A stretch of 64,000 bases of DNA, from contig DASUWU010000049.1 of assembly GCA_036378315.1 (NCBI GenBank), positions 9,286 to 73,285 on the forward strand, read 5' to 3'. The stretch is from CALAED01 sp036378315. Lineage in GTDB: Bacteria; Actinomycetota; Actinomycetes; Streptosporangiales; Streptosporangiaceae. Each line of letters opens with the position of its first letter. Position 1 is the stretch's first letter. A program made the position numbers and the translations under genes. The notes below the pieces were generated by a model. The model was not told where the DNA came from. It saw only the letters and a list, made by a program, of their open reading frames with translations, and did not search any database. Positions 8,919-17,020 of this stretch are shown here, one piece after another.

Positions 8919-9482
8919 ATGCGCAGGTTCAAGCTCCAGGTCCAGACCACGGTCGACGGCTACATGGCCGGCCCGAACGGCGAGATGGACTGGATGACCA
9001 TGCCGTGGACCGACGACGTCGGCTCCTACGTCGACACGCTCACCCGAGCGGTCGACTGCATCGTGCTGGGTCGCAAGCTCGCCGAGGGGTTCATCCCGGC
9101 GTGGGCGGCCGGGCCCGAGGGCGAGTCCCAGGAGTCCATCGACTGGATGAACAACACCCCCAAGGTCGTGATCTCCAACTCCCTCGAGAAGTCGCCGTGG
9201 GACAACGCCGTCGTCGCCGGCGGCGATCTCGCCGAGACCGTCAACCGGCTCAAGGCGCAGCCCGGGGGAGAAATGATCGTCTACGGCGGCGGCACGCTCG
9301 TCGCGAACCTGATCGCCGAGGACCTGCTCGACGAACTCCACTTGTTCGTCAACCCGACGGCGATCGGCACCGGGATGCCCGTCTTTCCCGACCGCGGCGC
9401 CTATCACCGGCTCCGGCTCGTCGCGGCCCGCCCGTTCGACTGCGGAATCACGGCGCTGCACCTCGAGCCCGAGCGCTCCTGA
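8919..9482 (+). CDS. Dihydrofolate reductase family protein (RibD C-terminal-like)
   Basis: The 187-residue protein opens with MRRFKLQVQTTVDGYMAGPNGEMDWM, the nucleotide-binding start of the YwjB/RibD-C reductase family, and continues with VVISNSLEKSPW and EMIVYGGGTLVANLIAEDLLDELHLF, which form the NADPH-binding half. It ends with a short beta hairpin typical of the family. These proteins are NADPH-binding reductases related to DHFR but usually not true folate enzymes; substrate unknown. AAAGGA lies just upstream of the ATG. It is the second gene of the reductase pair and is followed by a strong hairpin. Confidence 0.88.
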   Translation: MRRFKLQVQTTVDGYMAGPNGEMDWMTMPWTDDVGSYVDTLTRAVDCIVLGRKLAEGFIPAWAAGPEGESQESIDWMNNTPKVVISNSLEKSPWDNAVVAGGDLAETVNRLKAQPGGEMIVYGGGTLVANLIAEDLLDELHLFVNPTAIGTGMPVFPDRGAYHRLRLVAARPFDCGITALHLEPERS

Positions 9483-9594
9483 ACGCGACGCGCGGAGATT
9501 TGCCCTTTTTCGGCAAAAAGGCGAACAAGTCGCTGTGGATAGCGCACAGCACAGACTAACGGCAGGAAAGGGCGTCGAAAGCGTCGATTATGGG

Positions 9595-9630
9595 ATCGTC
9601 CGGGCCGGCCTGTGGGCCGGCCCGGACGAT
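9595..9630. terminator. Bidirectional intrinsic terminator
   Basis: ATCGTCCGGGCCGGCC (9595-9610), loop TGTG, then a perfect 16-bp complementary arm (9615-9630) followed by TCTTT. It lies between the convergent DHFR-like and DoxX genes. Confidence 0.85.
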
Positions 9631-9666
9631 TCTTTGGCTGCCGGAATGCGCCGCCGGCCGCGCCCG

Positions 9667-10104
9667 TCAGACCTTCGACTCGGCGACGACGGGCTTCCTG
9701 GCCACCACCGGTCGCGCCCGGTCGCCGATCAGGGCCTCCAGCGCCAGCGGGCCGCCGCCCAGGACCGCGATGAGCAGGAACGACCAGCAGAACATCGCGG
9801 CCGGCTCGCCGCCGTTGACGATCGGGAACAGTGCCTTCGGCTGATGGACGGTGAAGTAGGCGTAGGCCATCGACCCGGAGCACAGGAACGCGGCGACGCG
9901 CGTGCCGAGACCGAGCATCACCAGGGTGCCCGCGCACAGCTCGATCATCGCCGCCCACCAGCCCGGCCACGCGGCGAAGTGCGGCACGGGCCCGCCGTGC
10001 GGACCGCCGAGAACGTTGAAAAGAGTCGCAGCACCATGGCATGCGAACAGCAGCCCGACGACAATGCGGAACAATGACAAGGCAGTGCCGCGAACCTGTT
10101 CCAT
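9667..10104 (-). CDS. DoxX family membrane protein
   Basis: The 145-residue integral membrane protein has about four hydrophobic segments: ALSLFRIVVGLLFACHGAATL, AMIELCAGTLVMLGLG, VAAFLCSGSMAYAYF and FCWSFLLIAVLGGGPLAL. RIVVGLLFACHG followed by HFAAWPGWWAAMIELCAG is typical of DoxX/SURF4-like proteins, whose actinobacterial members are tied to redox and thiol stress handling. The ATG at 10104 follows AAGGAGG; a longer open frame to 10218 lacks such a site. It stands alone, with an AT-rich likely promoter around 10200-10260. Confidence 0.87.
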   Translation of the reverse strand: MEQVRGTALSLFRIVVGLLFACHGAATLFNVLGGPHGGPVPHFAAWPGWWAAMIELCAGTLVMLGLGTRVAAFLCSGSMAYAYFTVHQPKALFPIVNGGEPAAMFCWSFLLIAVLGGGPLALEALIGDRARPVVARKPVVAESKV

Positions 10105-10318
10105 GGTTTCCTCCTTGCTGTGGAGTCCCGTCTCGGGCGGCCTGATCCATCGCGGGGCCATACGACTCGAGGAAAAGCACCCCGAAACACCGTGTCGACG
10201 TGATGGTAATAGTTCCAATTACTCGGCGTGAATACGCTTTTCATAAACTTTCGTTGAATGGACAACCAAACGGCGTTCGGTTATCCGTGTCGACTCGGGA
10301 CGGCATGCTCGGGCGCAG

Positions 10319-10360
10319 CGACGGCCGCCGCCCGTCGAGATCGACGGACGGCGGCCGTCG
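10319..10360 (-). terminator. Hairpin terminator of the pectate lyase gene
   Basis: A 19-bp stem with one mismatch: arms 10319-10337 (CGACGGCCGCCGCCCGTCG) and 10342-10360, loop AGAT. It lies just beyond the pectate lyase stop on the minus strand. No clear U-tract follows. Confidence 0.7.
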
Positions 10361-10387
10361 CCGGACCGCCTTACCGGTCGGACCGTG

Positions 10388-11161
10388 TTACTGCAAGGTG
10401 ACGTCGGACTTGGTGACGTGGCAGTTGGAGTCGCCCCATCCGTCCTGGAGGTACGTGGGCTCGCTGCCCTTCGGCGCGCCCTGGTACTCGGCGCAGACAT
10501 GGGTGCTCTTGCCGTTGATGAGCGTGATGTGGGTCAGGGTGGCCTGGTCACCCCAGTTGATGTTGATGCCGACGACGTACTTGGCGCTGTCCAGGATGAC
10601 GTTGTCGACGGTCACCTGGCGTTTGAACGACGAGGAGCAGTTGCCGCACGCCCGGTACAGCTTCCCGATCGACTTGGCGTAGAAGTTGGAGATGTGCACG
10701 GTTCCCGAGCCGTTGTGCTGGAACACCTTGTCGGAGGCCGACTTGGCGCCACCGCCGATGACGAAGGAGTCGCCGGAGGTGCCCTTGAAGGTGGCGGCGT
10801 CCTCGCCGACGTCCTCCCACCACACGTTCTGGATGGTGCATCGGCCCTCGCAGTGCACGCCGTCGCCGGCGGGGGAGCCGATGATGACGTTCTTGAGCGT
10901 CGCGCCGTCGGACAGGTCGAACATCGCGTCCTGGCTCTCGCTCTGGCTGCCGGTGCCGATACAGCAGTAGCGCCTCAGCCCTCCATCGAGGGTGCCGCTG
11001 ACCTTGATGGTGCTCGACACCGAGACGTCGCCGGTCTTGGTCGGCCACGTCGGGACGGTCGCCGCCGAGGCGGTCCTGGCCACGACGAACGCCACGGTGA
11101 GCGCCGCCACGGCCCCCCAGATCGCCGCCAGCAAACTCAGTCGCCTGGTGCGTGGATGCAT
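10388..11161 (-). CDS. Secreted pectate lyase, PL3 family
   Basis: The 257-residue protein has a Sec signal peptide (Arg-rich start, hydrophobic LLAAIWGAVAALTVAFVVA, cleavage near TASA). The mature part is a PL3-type beta-helix: TIKVSGTLDGGLRRYCCIG, ATLKNVIIGSPAGDGVHCEG, WWEDVGEDAATFKG, KVFQHNGSGTVHISNF and KLYRACGNC. The Asp/Glu pair in EDVGEDAATF and the nearby Lys are the conserved calcium and catalytic positions of the family. It cleaves polygalacturonate by beta-elimination outside the cell. AGAGAGG precedes the ATG. A LacI-type operator (11229-11244) lies about 70 bp upstream and an identical core 300 bp further out, so sugar-controlled expression is likely. A strong hairpin follows the stop. 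Confidence 0.92.
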   Translation of the reverse strand: MHPRTRRLSLLAAIWGAVAALTVAFVVARTASAATVPTWPTKTGDVSVSSTIKVSGTLDGGLRRYCCIGTGSQSESQDAMFDLSDGATLKNVIIGSPAGDGVHCEGRCTIQNVWWEDVGEDAATFKGTSGDSFVIGGGAKSASDKVFQHNGSGTVHISNFYAKSIGKLYRACGNCSSSFKRQVTVDNVILDSAKYVVGININWGDQATLTHITLINGKSTHVCAEYQGAPKGSEPTYLQDGWGDSNCHVTKSDVTLQ

Positions 11162-11228
11162 CGCTGCCTCTCTTCTCTTTGCTCACGGCGCGTACGTGGC
11201 GCGACTCGGGAGCGGCTGGACGAGTGTC

Positions 11229-11244
11229 TGGGAAAGCGCATTCC
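11229..11244. promoter_or_regulatory. LacI-type operator, proximal to the pectate lyase
   Basis: TGGGAAAGCGCATTCC contains the near-palindrome GGAAAGCGCATTCC centred on GCGC with one mismatched pair, the usual layout of LacI/GalR operators. It lies 68-83 bp upstream of the pectate lyase ATG. Confidence 0.65.
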
Positions 11245-11531
11245 GATGCGGGGCAGAGCGTACGTCCGGGTCAGGATCGGCACAACGCGTGACCCGGGCG
11301 GCGATCGACCTTTCCTCCGGCACGGCCCCCGGTGACCGCTCGTCCCGCGCGGCAGGCCGAGCGCGTTTCCCCAGCGCACCGCGGGAGGGCGGGCGCCGAT
11401 ACCGACCCGCCGCGCATCGCGCGCGCCGGACGGAGGCGGAGAGTCAGGGCGCGGGCCTTGCGAAAGACGCGCCGCCCCGGCTCGGGATCACCTCGTTGAC
11501 TGACGCCTGGCGCCGGGGGTAGCTTCCGGAG

Positions 11532-11547
11532 TGGGAAAGCGCATTCC
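11532..11547. promoter_or_regulatory. LacI-type operator, distal copy
   Basis: This is the same 16 bases as at 11229-11244, TGGGAAAGCGCATTCC, 303 bp apart centre to centre, with extra flanking symmetry (AGTGG before, CCACT across the right end). The pair could act by DNA looping on the pectate lyase promoter. Confidence 0.6.
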
Positions 11548-11695
11548 ACTTCGGCCAGGTTTCCGCGACGTTCTCAGCCCGGGGATGCGGGCGACGGCGG
11601 CGCAGGAGGTCGCGTCGGCGGCCGATGGGCGCTCGTCCGGATGTGACCGGATGTGAAGGGACACGCCGTCCGGGTGCGCGCCGCCGCCCGCCCGG

Positions 11696-12382
11696 TCACC
11701 ACGGCGCGGTGGCGCCTCGGGAACTGATGTGGTCAGGGGGCAGGACGTCCGGGGGCAGCGCCGGGTCCGGTTCCGGCGCGCCCCACGTCCATCGCAACGG
11801 CAGGACGCCGGCCCACAGGCCGGCCGCGGCGTCCGGGCCGTCGCCGTCGTCGGGCGGGCCGCTGCGGATCTTCACCGAGGCCTCGGCCAGGCCGAGCGCG
11901 AGCAGAGTGGTGGCGGCGAGCTCCTTGCGGTTGGGGCGGCGGGCGTAGTCCCACTGGCCGGGAGCGCACTGCTCCGACACCGCCCGCAGCCCGCGGCGCA
12001 ACTCCTCCTCCTCGGCGACCCGGCGGGGGACGCCGAACACCATCGCACAGCGGTAGTTGACGCTGTGTTCGAACACCGACCGCGCCAGCACCAGTCCGTC
12101 GACGTGGGTCACCGTGACGCAGACCGTCTGCGCGGGCGCCTGGACCAGGCTGCGGCTGGCCACCGAGCCGTGCAGGTACAGCGTGTCGCCCTCGACGCCG
12201 TACACGGTGGGTACGGCGATCGGGCAGCCGTCCACGACGGCGGCCAGATGGCAGACGAAGCCGGCGGCCAGGATCGCGTCCAGGTCGGCTCTGTCGGTGC
12301 TGCCCCGGTGGCGGGACCGGCGCAGCCGCGTCCGGTCGGTGACCGTGAGCGGGTCCGGCGGGCGCGGGCGGGCGTCGGTCAT
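11696..12382 (-). CDS. Pyridoxamine 5'-phosphate oxidase-like flavin-binding protein
   Basis: The 228-residue protein has the split beta-barrel signature of FMN/F420-binding PNPOx-like proteins: RGSTDRADLDAILAAGFVCH, then VDGCPIAVPTVYGVEGDTLYLHGS and VFEHSVNYRCAMVFG. The C-terminus PLRWTWGAPEPDP is common in actinobacterial members. Function within this superfamily ranges from flavin reductase-like to antibiotic-inactivating; none is clear here. The ATG at 12382 starts the conserved region, although the frame stays open to 12538. It lies alone on the minus strand, downstream of the decayed CBM32 gene. Confidence 0.82.
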   Translation of the reverse strand: MTDARPRPPDPLTVTDRTRLRRSRHRGSTDRADLDAILAAGFVCHLAAVVDGCPIAVPTVYGVEGDTLYLHGSVASRSLVQAPAQTVCVTVTHVDGLVLARSVFEHSVNYRCAMVFGVPRRVAEEEELRRGLRAVSEQCAPGQWDYARRPNRKELAATTLLALGLAEASVKIRSGPPDDGDGPDAAAGLWAGVLPLRWTWGAPEPDPALPPDVLPPDHISSRGATAPW

Positions 12383-12495
12383 GGGCGGTGCCGGCCTTTC
12401 GGGACAGGAGGTGCGCTGGTCGCGGAAGGGCGATCTGTAAATTCTGCCCGAGATGCCGAATCCTCCTGTTGTGACCCGGGGGACGGTGCCCGCGG

Positions 12496-12818
12496 TCAGG
12501 TGCCGTGCACCTGGAGCTCCCAGAGCGAGTAGCCCCACTGGGTGGCGCGCGCGGTGCCGTACATCCGCAGGTACCGGCCTGATCCGGTGACGCTGAGCTC
12601 CTGCGCTCCGCCGGTTCCTGTCGTGGTGGAGAAGAGGGTGGTCCAGGTGCTCGCGTCGTTCGAGACCTGGATCTGGAAGGCCTTTCCGTAGGCGGCCTCC
12701 CAGTTGAGCGCCACTCCGCAGAGGGAGTGGATGCCGCCCAGGTCGCCGCCACGGCGAGGATCGACCGGTCTCTGGGCGAGCCCGATGAACGGCCCGCGGG
12801 TGCGGGGGCTGCGGACAT
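12496..12818 (-). pseudogene. Remnant of a secreted glycosidase: CBM32 (F5/8 type C) C-terminus only
   Basis: The last 75 or so residues (from DLGGIHSLCGVALNWEAAYG to GYSLWELQVHGT before the stop at 12496) are the C-terminal half of a discoidin-like CBM32 module, including the GRYLRMYGTARATQWGYSLW strand pair. The first half of the module and any catalytic domain are missing. At the 5' side an ATG at 12818 has a proper GGAG site, but its frame (MSAAPAPAGRSSGSP) differs from the CBM frame. A promoter and LacI-type operator also remain upstream (12852-12900). The simplest reading is an internal deletion with a frame change. The alternative, a small novel protein from an upstream start at 12888, is less likely because that stretch is promoter-like. 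Confidence 0.7.
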
Positions 12819-12851
12819 GAAGATCTCCAGAGCGGGGTGGCAGCGCCTCGT

Positions 12852-12900
12852 GGAGCGCTCTCTGGACGCGTACGATGACCGCGTTCAAGCCTTATGTCAA
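12852..12900 (-). promoter_or_regulatory. Promoter with LacI-type operator in front of the CBM32 remnant
   Basis: On the minus strand a consensus -35 TTGACA (12895-12900) is followed after 17 bp by CATCGT (12872-12877), a plausible -10. Then comes AGAGAGCGCTCC (12852-12863), a GAGCGCTC-centred LacI-type half-palindrome. This is the usual layout of a repressor-blocked sugar promoter. Confidence 0.55.
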
Positions 12901-12933
12901 GGCTAAATTTAAGCGCCCAAGCAAGCGCCGGGG

Positions 12934-13908
12934 TCAGTGCTCACCGGTGAAGAGATCTGCGTGGCCCGCGACGAACTCCTCGACCGTCTCCGCCGGCCTG
13001 CCGGTGACCTCTTCGACCGTACGGGTCATCCGGTCATACCGGTTCTCCCGGTGCAGCCGTGCCATGGTGGCGACGTGTTCCTCCAGGTGCGACCCGAACC
13101 CGGCCCTGGCAAGCACGTGCTCGACCCAGGCGTCCAACGGGACGTCGACGTAGGAGACCGGCCGGCCGAGCGCGCGGGCGTACTCCGCCGCGATGCCGCT
13201 CATGTCCTGGGACCGCGGCCCGGTCAGCTCGAGGATCCGGCCGATGTACGGCCCGGGATCGGCGAGCACCGTGGTGATGACCCGGGCCACGTCGCCGGCC
13301 GCGACCGGTGACGTGCGCCCGGTCCCGAACGGCAGCCTGATCGTGCCGCTGTCGGCGATGTCCCTCGCGGCGAGGGAGGTGAACAACGGGTTGTCGAGGA
13401 AGACGGTCGGGCGGACGTGCACGACGGGTAGCTCCGACCAGTCGAGCACCTGCTCCGCGAGCCAGTGCAGGCGCTGATGGTGCGACTCGCTCGAGCTGAG
13501 GGCGTCCATCTGCGAGACGGTCAGCTGCGACATCGCTACCAGGATGTCGAGATCGGCGACGGCCCGGGCCACCGTCGCGACCGTCACCGCGGCCTCCAGG
13601 TAGGACGGCGCCACGCTCATCCCGAAGAACATCCGCCGGACGCCGTCGAGGGCCCGCGCCACGTCCGCGGGCCGGGTGAGGTCGCCGACGACCACGTCCG
13701 CGCCGAGCGCACGCAGGGCGTCGGCGCGGTCGTCGTCATGGTGGGCCATCGCCCGGACGTCGTGCCCGCGTTCACGCAGCGACCGCACGACCCGCCGCCC
13801 CACGCCGCCCGACCCGCCGCCGGCACCCGTCACCAGAATGAGACCGCCCGCTGCCACGATCGCCCCCGCCCGCCGTCGCTCCCCCCGGCGGAAAGCGTCA
13901 CTGATCAT
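12934..13908 (-). CDS. NmrA-like NAD(P)-binding oxidoreductase (atypical SDR)
   Basis: The 324-residue protein has the dinucleotide-binding GAGGGSGGVGRRVVRSLRERGH at about 29-50, a VVGDLTRP acidic turn, and the NmrA-type stretch FLDNPLFTSLAARDIADSGTIRLPFG. It lacks the classic YxxxK pair, as is usual for NmrA/azoreductase-like members that act as NAD(P)H sensors or quinone reductases. The ATG at 13908 may be early; a GTG at 13857 immediately before the first strand would remove an Arg-rich N-terminus. It is divergent from the alpha/beta-hydrolase-LuxR gene at 14059. Confidence 0.82.
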   Translation of the reverse strand: MISDAFRRGERRRAGAIVAAGGLILVTGAGGGSGGVGRRVVRSLRERGHDVRAMAHHDDDRADALRALGADVVVGDLTRPADVARALDGVRRMFFGMSVAPSYLEAAVTVATVARAVADLDILVAMSQLTVSQMDALSSSESHHQRLHWLAEQVLDWSELPVVHVRPTVFLDNPLFTSLAARDIADSGTIRLPFGTGRTSPVAAGDVARVITTVLADPGPYIGRILELTGPRSQDMSGIAAEYARALGRPVSYVDVPLDAWVEHVLARAGFGSHLEEHVATMARLHRENRYDRMTRTVEEVTGRPAETVEEFVAGHADLFTGEH

Positions 13909-14058
13909 CTACCCGCCCGCCCGGTGGGGGAAGCTCGCGACTCCGCCGCACCGCCGCTACCTCGCCGGCCCGCGGCGAGGCCGCGAGCGACGCGCCGGGC
14001 GGTCGGGCATCATGAACCGTGAGGAACGTCGCATCCCACCGAGCCGGAGGTCCCCGCG

Positions 14059-15114
14059 ATGCGGCAGCCGCCAGCCGAGGCGGCGCGTGATGTCGAGCCG
14101 CGTCGTCAGATCCGCTTCTGTGCCGTACGGGGCGACGTGCGCGTGGCATACGCGACCGTGGGCAGAGGCCCCGCGCTTGTGCTGCCCGCCGCCTGGATAG
14201 GACACCTCGAGCTGCAGTGGCAGGATCCCGCCATCCGCCGTTTCCTGCTGCCGCTCGCCGGGCGCCGGACGGTGGTGCAGTACGACAAGCCGGGCTGTGG
14301 GCTGTCCGACGCGTGGCCGGAGCGGCAGACCCTCGACAGCGCGGTGGAGGTGCTCCGCGGCGTCGTCGACCATCTCGAACTGGACAGCTTCGACCTGCTG
14401 GGCATCTCCGAGGCCGGAGCGGTGTCGCTGGCCTTCGCCGCGCGGTATCCGGACCGGGTCGGGCGCCTGGTCGTGTACGGCGGTTACGCCGATGGCAGCC
14501 AGATCGCCACCCCCGACGTCCGTACGGCGGTGATCGGCATGGTCAGGGCGCACTGGGGGCTGGGCTCTGACGTGCTGGCCGACCTCTTCGTCCCGGACGC
14601 GAGCGCCGAGACCCGAGCGCATTTCGCCCGGCAGCAGCGCTACTCGGCGACGGGCGAGTTCGCCGGCGAGCTGCTGGCGCAGTGCTACGAGACGCGCGTC
14701 GACGACATCCTCGACCGGGTCAGGACGCCGACGATGGTCCTGCACCGCCGCGACGACCGCGCGATTCCGTACCCGCTGGGCCGCGACCTCGCCGCCCGGG
14801 TGCCCGGGGCGCGGCTGGTGTCGCTGCCGGGCCAGAGCCATTTCCCGTACGTGGGTGACAGCGCGTCCGTGGTTCGCGCGATCCTCGAGTTCCTGGGCGA
14901 GACCGTCGACACCGTGCCGTCCGGCCTCACTCCCCGGCAGCTGGAGGTCGCCGCACTGGTCGCCGAGGGGCTCACCAACCGCCAGATCGCCCAGCGACTG
15001 GGCATCGAGGAGCGCTCGGCCGAGGGCCACGTCGAACGGATCAGGCTGCGTCTCGGGGTCACGTCGCGGTCGCAGATCGCGGCTTGGTGGGCGCGCGGCG
15101 GCCATGCCGGCTGA
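14059..15114 (+). CDS. Alpha/beta-hydrolase fused to a LuxR-type helix-turn-helix
   Basis: The 351-residue protein has an alpha/beta-hydrolase domain (about 18-280): VGRGPALVLPAAW, the oxyanion region, the nucleophile elbow GISEAG with S117, an Asp at 232/233 in HRRDDRAIP, and H261 in GQSHFP. A LuxR/GerE domain (about 287-345) follows: LTPRQLEVAALVAEGLTNRQ, then IAQRLGIEERSAEGHVERIR. The catalytic triad looks intact, so the domain may hydrolyse or at least bind a small ligand and pass the signal to DNA. CGGAGG lies 8 bp upstream of the ATG. It is divergent from the NmrA-like gene, a plausible target. It is not a quorum LuxR: there is no autoinducer-binding domain. Confidence 0.88.
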   Translation: MRQPPAEAARDVEPRRQIRFCAVRGDVRVAYATVGRGPALVLPAAWIGHLELQWQDPAIRRFLLPLAGRRTVVQYDKPGCGLSDAWPERQTLDSAVEVLRGVVDHLELDSFDLLGISEAGAVSLAFAARYPDRVGRLVVYGGYADGSQIATPDVRTAVIGMVRAHWGLGSDVLADLFVPDASAETRAHFARQQRYSATGEFAGELLAQCYETRVDDILDRVRTPTMVLHRRDDRAIPYPLGRDLAARVPGARLVSLPGQSHFPYVGDSASVVRAILEFLGETVDTVPSGLTPRQLEVAALVAEGLTNRQIAQRLGIEERSAEGHVERIRLRLGVTSRSQIAAWWARGGHAG

Positions 15115-15215
15115 GGTACCAACTGAGGTACCCCTGACGTGTTTTCCCGCCTGACAGGCATGCGGCCGCACCCCGATGCTGGACCGCACGAGGGCTGAGA
15201 TCGGGGGAGTACCGC

Positions 15216-15974
15216 ATGCCTGCGACGAGAGAACTGCGGATCAACGAGCGCTTCTGCGGGCCGCCGGGCGCCGCTCAGGGCGGTGTCGCGTGCGGCTCGT
15301 TCGCGGCCCTGCTCGGGCCGGCCGCCGAGGTCACGCTGCGCCGTCCGGTGCCGATGGGGCGCCCGCTGGCGGCGCGGCGCGATGGCGCCTGCGGCTGGGT
15401 CGTCGAGGACGGGAACGTCGTCGTCGGCGCGGTCCGCCCGGCCGCGCCGGCCGAGCTCGCGGTCCCCGCCGCCGTCACGCTGCCGGAGGCACGCGCGGCC
15501 GAGGGGCGGGCACGTTACTTCGACGAACCGGCGTTCCCCGGCTGCTTCGGCTGCGGTCCGGCGCGCCGACCGGGCGACGGGCTGCGGATCTTCCCAGGCC
15601 CGGTCAACGGCGCGGTCAACGGCGGCGCGAGCATGGTGGCGGCGCCGTGGACACCGGACGCCTCCGTGTCGGACGCCGACGGCCGCGTGTGGCCGGAGGT
15701 GGTCTGGGCGGCGCTCGACTGCCCCAGCGGCATCGCGGCGGCTGAGGCGTACGACATCCCGCGGGACACCGCCATCCTGCTGGGGCGGATGACCGGCGGC
15801 GTCGCCGCGCGGCCACGGGCCGGCGACCCCTGCAGGTTGGTCGCCTGGGCCGACGGCCGCGACGGCCGCAAGCTGTACGCGCGGGCGGCCCTGCTCGGGC
15901 CCGGCGACGATGTGCTCGCGGCCGTCCGCACCGTATGGATCACCGTGCCGCGAACCACGGGGACGCCGTCATGA
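15216..15974 (+). CDS. Hypothetical protein, probable double-hotdog (thioesterase-like) fold
   Basis: The 252-residue cytoplasmic protein opens with an N-terminal segment that includes FCGPPGAAQGGVACGSFAALLG, resembling the active-site helix of hotdog thioesterases. A second part has CFGCGPARRPGDGLRIFPGP, then a WPEVVWAALDCPSGIA helix that matches the second hotdog helix. The CFGCG pair of cysteines is notable and could bind metal. GGGGGAG precedes the ATG. Its stop overlaps the start of the downstream LLM oxidoreductase (ATGA), so the two are translationally coupled and probably share a pathway. The specific substrate is unknown. Confidence 0.6.
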   Translation: MPATRELRINERFCGPPGAAQGGVACGSFAALLGPAAEVTLRRPVPMGRPLAARRDGACGWVVEDGNVVVGAVRPAAPAELAVPAAVTLPEARAAEGRARYFDEPAFPGCFGCGPARRPGDGLRIFPGPVNGAVNGGASMVAAPWTPDASVSDADGRVWPEVVWAALDCPSGIAAAEAYDIPRDTAILLGRMTGGVAARPRAGDPCRLVAWADGRDGRKLYARAALLGPGDDVLAAVRTVWITVPRTTGTPS

Positions 15975-16996
15975 CCGGGGCGGTCTCGGGCGATCGCCCG
16001 GCCGGGCGCCGCCGTGGCATCGCGCTTACGCCGATGGAGACGCGGCGCGACGTCATCGTGCGGACGGCCCGGCTGGCCGACGAGTTGGGGTACGAGACGT
16101 TCGCGCTGCCCGAGGGCTGGGGCCTCGACTCGACGGCGGTGTTGACGGAGATCGCGTTGCGCACCAGCAGGATCAGGCTGGTCTCCGGCGTGCTGTCGGT
16201 CTGGGGGCGCACTCCGGCGACGCTGGCGATGTCCGCGGCGACCTTGCACCAGATCTCCGGACACCGGTACGTCCTCGGGCTCGGCGCCAGCACCAAGTCC
16301 TTGGTGGAGGGCTTCCACGACCTGCCGTTCCACCGCCCGGCCGACAGGCTGCGCGACGTCACCGGCAAGGTGCGTACGCTGCTCGCGGGCGAACGCGCCC
16401 CGCTCGACCGCACGCGGGACGCGCGGCCGCTCCGGCTCGGCCAGCCGGCCGCGCCCGAGGTGCCCATCTGGATCGCCGCGATGGGCCGGCGCGCGGTCGA
16501 GGTGGCCGCCGAGCTGGGTGACGGGTGGTTCCCCATCATGGTCGCCCGCGACCATCTGACGACCTGGGCGCCGGAGCTCAGGCGGCACCGCGCCGCCGGC
16601 GCCGAGCCGACCCTCGCCCGGCCGCTGACCGTCGCGGCCGGTCCCATGGTCGTGGTCGACGGCGACGCCGCCGCGGCCCGGGCCGTCGCCGCGAACGGCA
16701 TCGCCTGGTACCTGTGCGCCATGGGCGACGTGTACGCGCGGTTCGTCGCCGCGCAGGGCTATGGCGCCGAGGTGCGGGCCATCCTCGCCGCGAACCCCCA
16801 CCCCAGCCCGCGGCGCGGGGTCGTCCCGCCGGCGGCCCAGGCGGTGCTCGACCAGCTGACCGCGTACGGAACGCCCGACCAGGTACGGGACCGGATCGAG
16901 CCGTGGCACAAAGCCGCCGACATCGTCACGATCGGGCTGCCGCCCGGCCTGCCCTGGCCCGCCATCGAGGCCTGCCTCAACGCCGCCGCGCCCTGA
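15971..16996 (+). CDS. LLM-class flavin/F420-dependent oxidoreductase
   Basis: The 341-residue protein belongs to the bacterial luciferase-like TIM-barrel superfamily: LADELGYETFALPEGWG, TSRIRLVSGVLSVWGRTPATLAMSAATLHQISG, RYVLGLGAST, PIWIAAMGRRAVEVAAELGDGWFPIM and a final YGTPDQVRDRIEPW. The HRPADRLRD segment after the glycine-rich loop resembles F420-dependent members, so F420H2 is the likelier cofactor. The ATG at 15971 overlaps the previous stop and is preferred to the upstream in-frame ATG at 15935. Substrate is not known; coupling to a hotdog-like protein suggests an acyl or CoA-linked compound. This is inference. Confidence 0.85.
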   Translation: MTGAVSGDRPAGRRRGIALTPMETRRDVIVRTARLADELGYETFALPEGWGLDSTAVLTEIALRTSRIRLVSGVLSVWGRTPATLAMSAATLHQISGHRYVLGLGASTKSLVEGFHDLPFHRPADRLRDVTGKVRTLLAGERAPLDRTRDARPLRLGQPAAPEVPIWIAAMGRRAVEVAAELGDGWFPIMVARDHLTTWAPELRRHRAAGAEPTLARPLTVAAGPMVVVDGDAAAARAVAANGIAWYLCAMGDVYARFVAAQGYGAEVRAILAANPHPSPRRGVVPPAAQAVLDQLTAYGTPDQVRDRIEPWHKAADIVTIGLPPGLPWPAIEACLNAAAP

Positions 16997-17020
16997 CCCA
17001 TCCCCTTCTGGCACGCGGCG

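Larger units (their letters stand above)
11162..11695. other. 534-bp non-coding region carrying two LacI-type sites
   Basis: There is no convincing gene on either strand. It holds the promoter of the pectate lyase gene (minus strand) and two copies of TGGGAAAGCGCATTCC, described separately. The part from about 11560 to 11695, next to the PNPOx gene's end, shows nothing further. Confidence 0.6.

Noticed and set aside
12496..12888. Intact small CBM32 protein starting at 12888
   Set aside because: The first 40 or so codons coincide with a consensus -35, a LacI-type operator and an RBS-ATG in another frame, so that part is non-coding.
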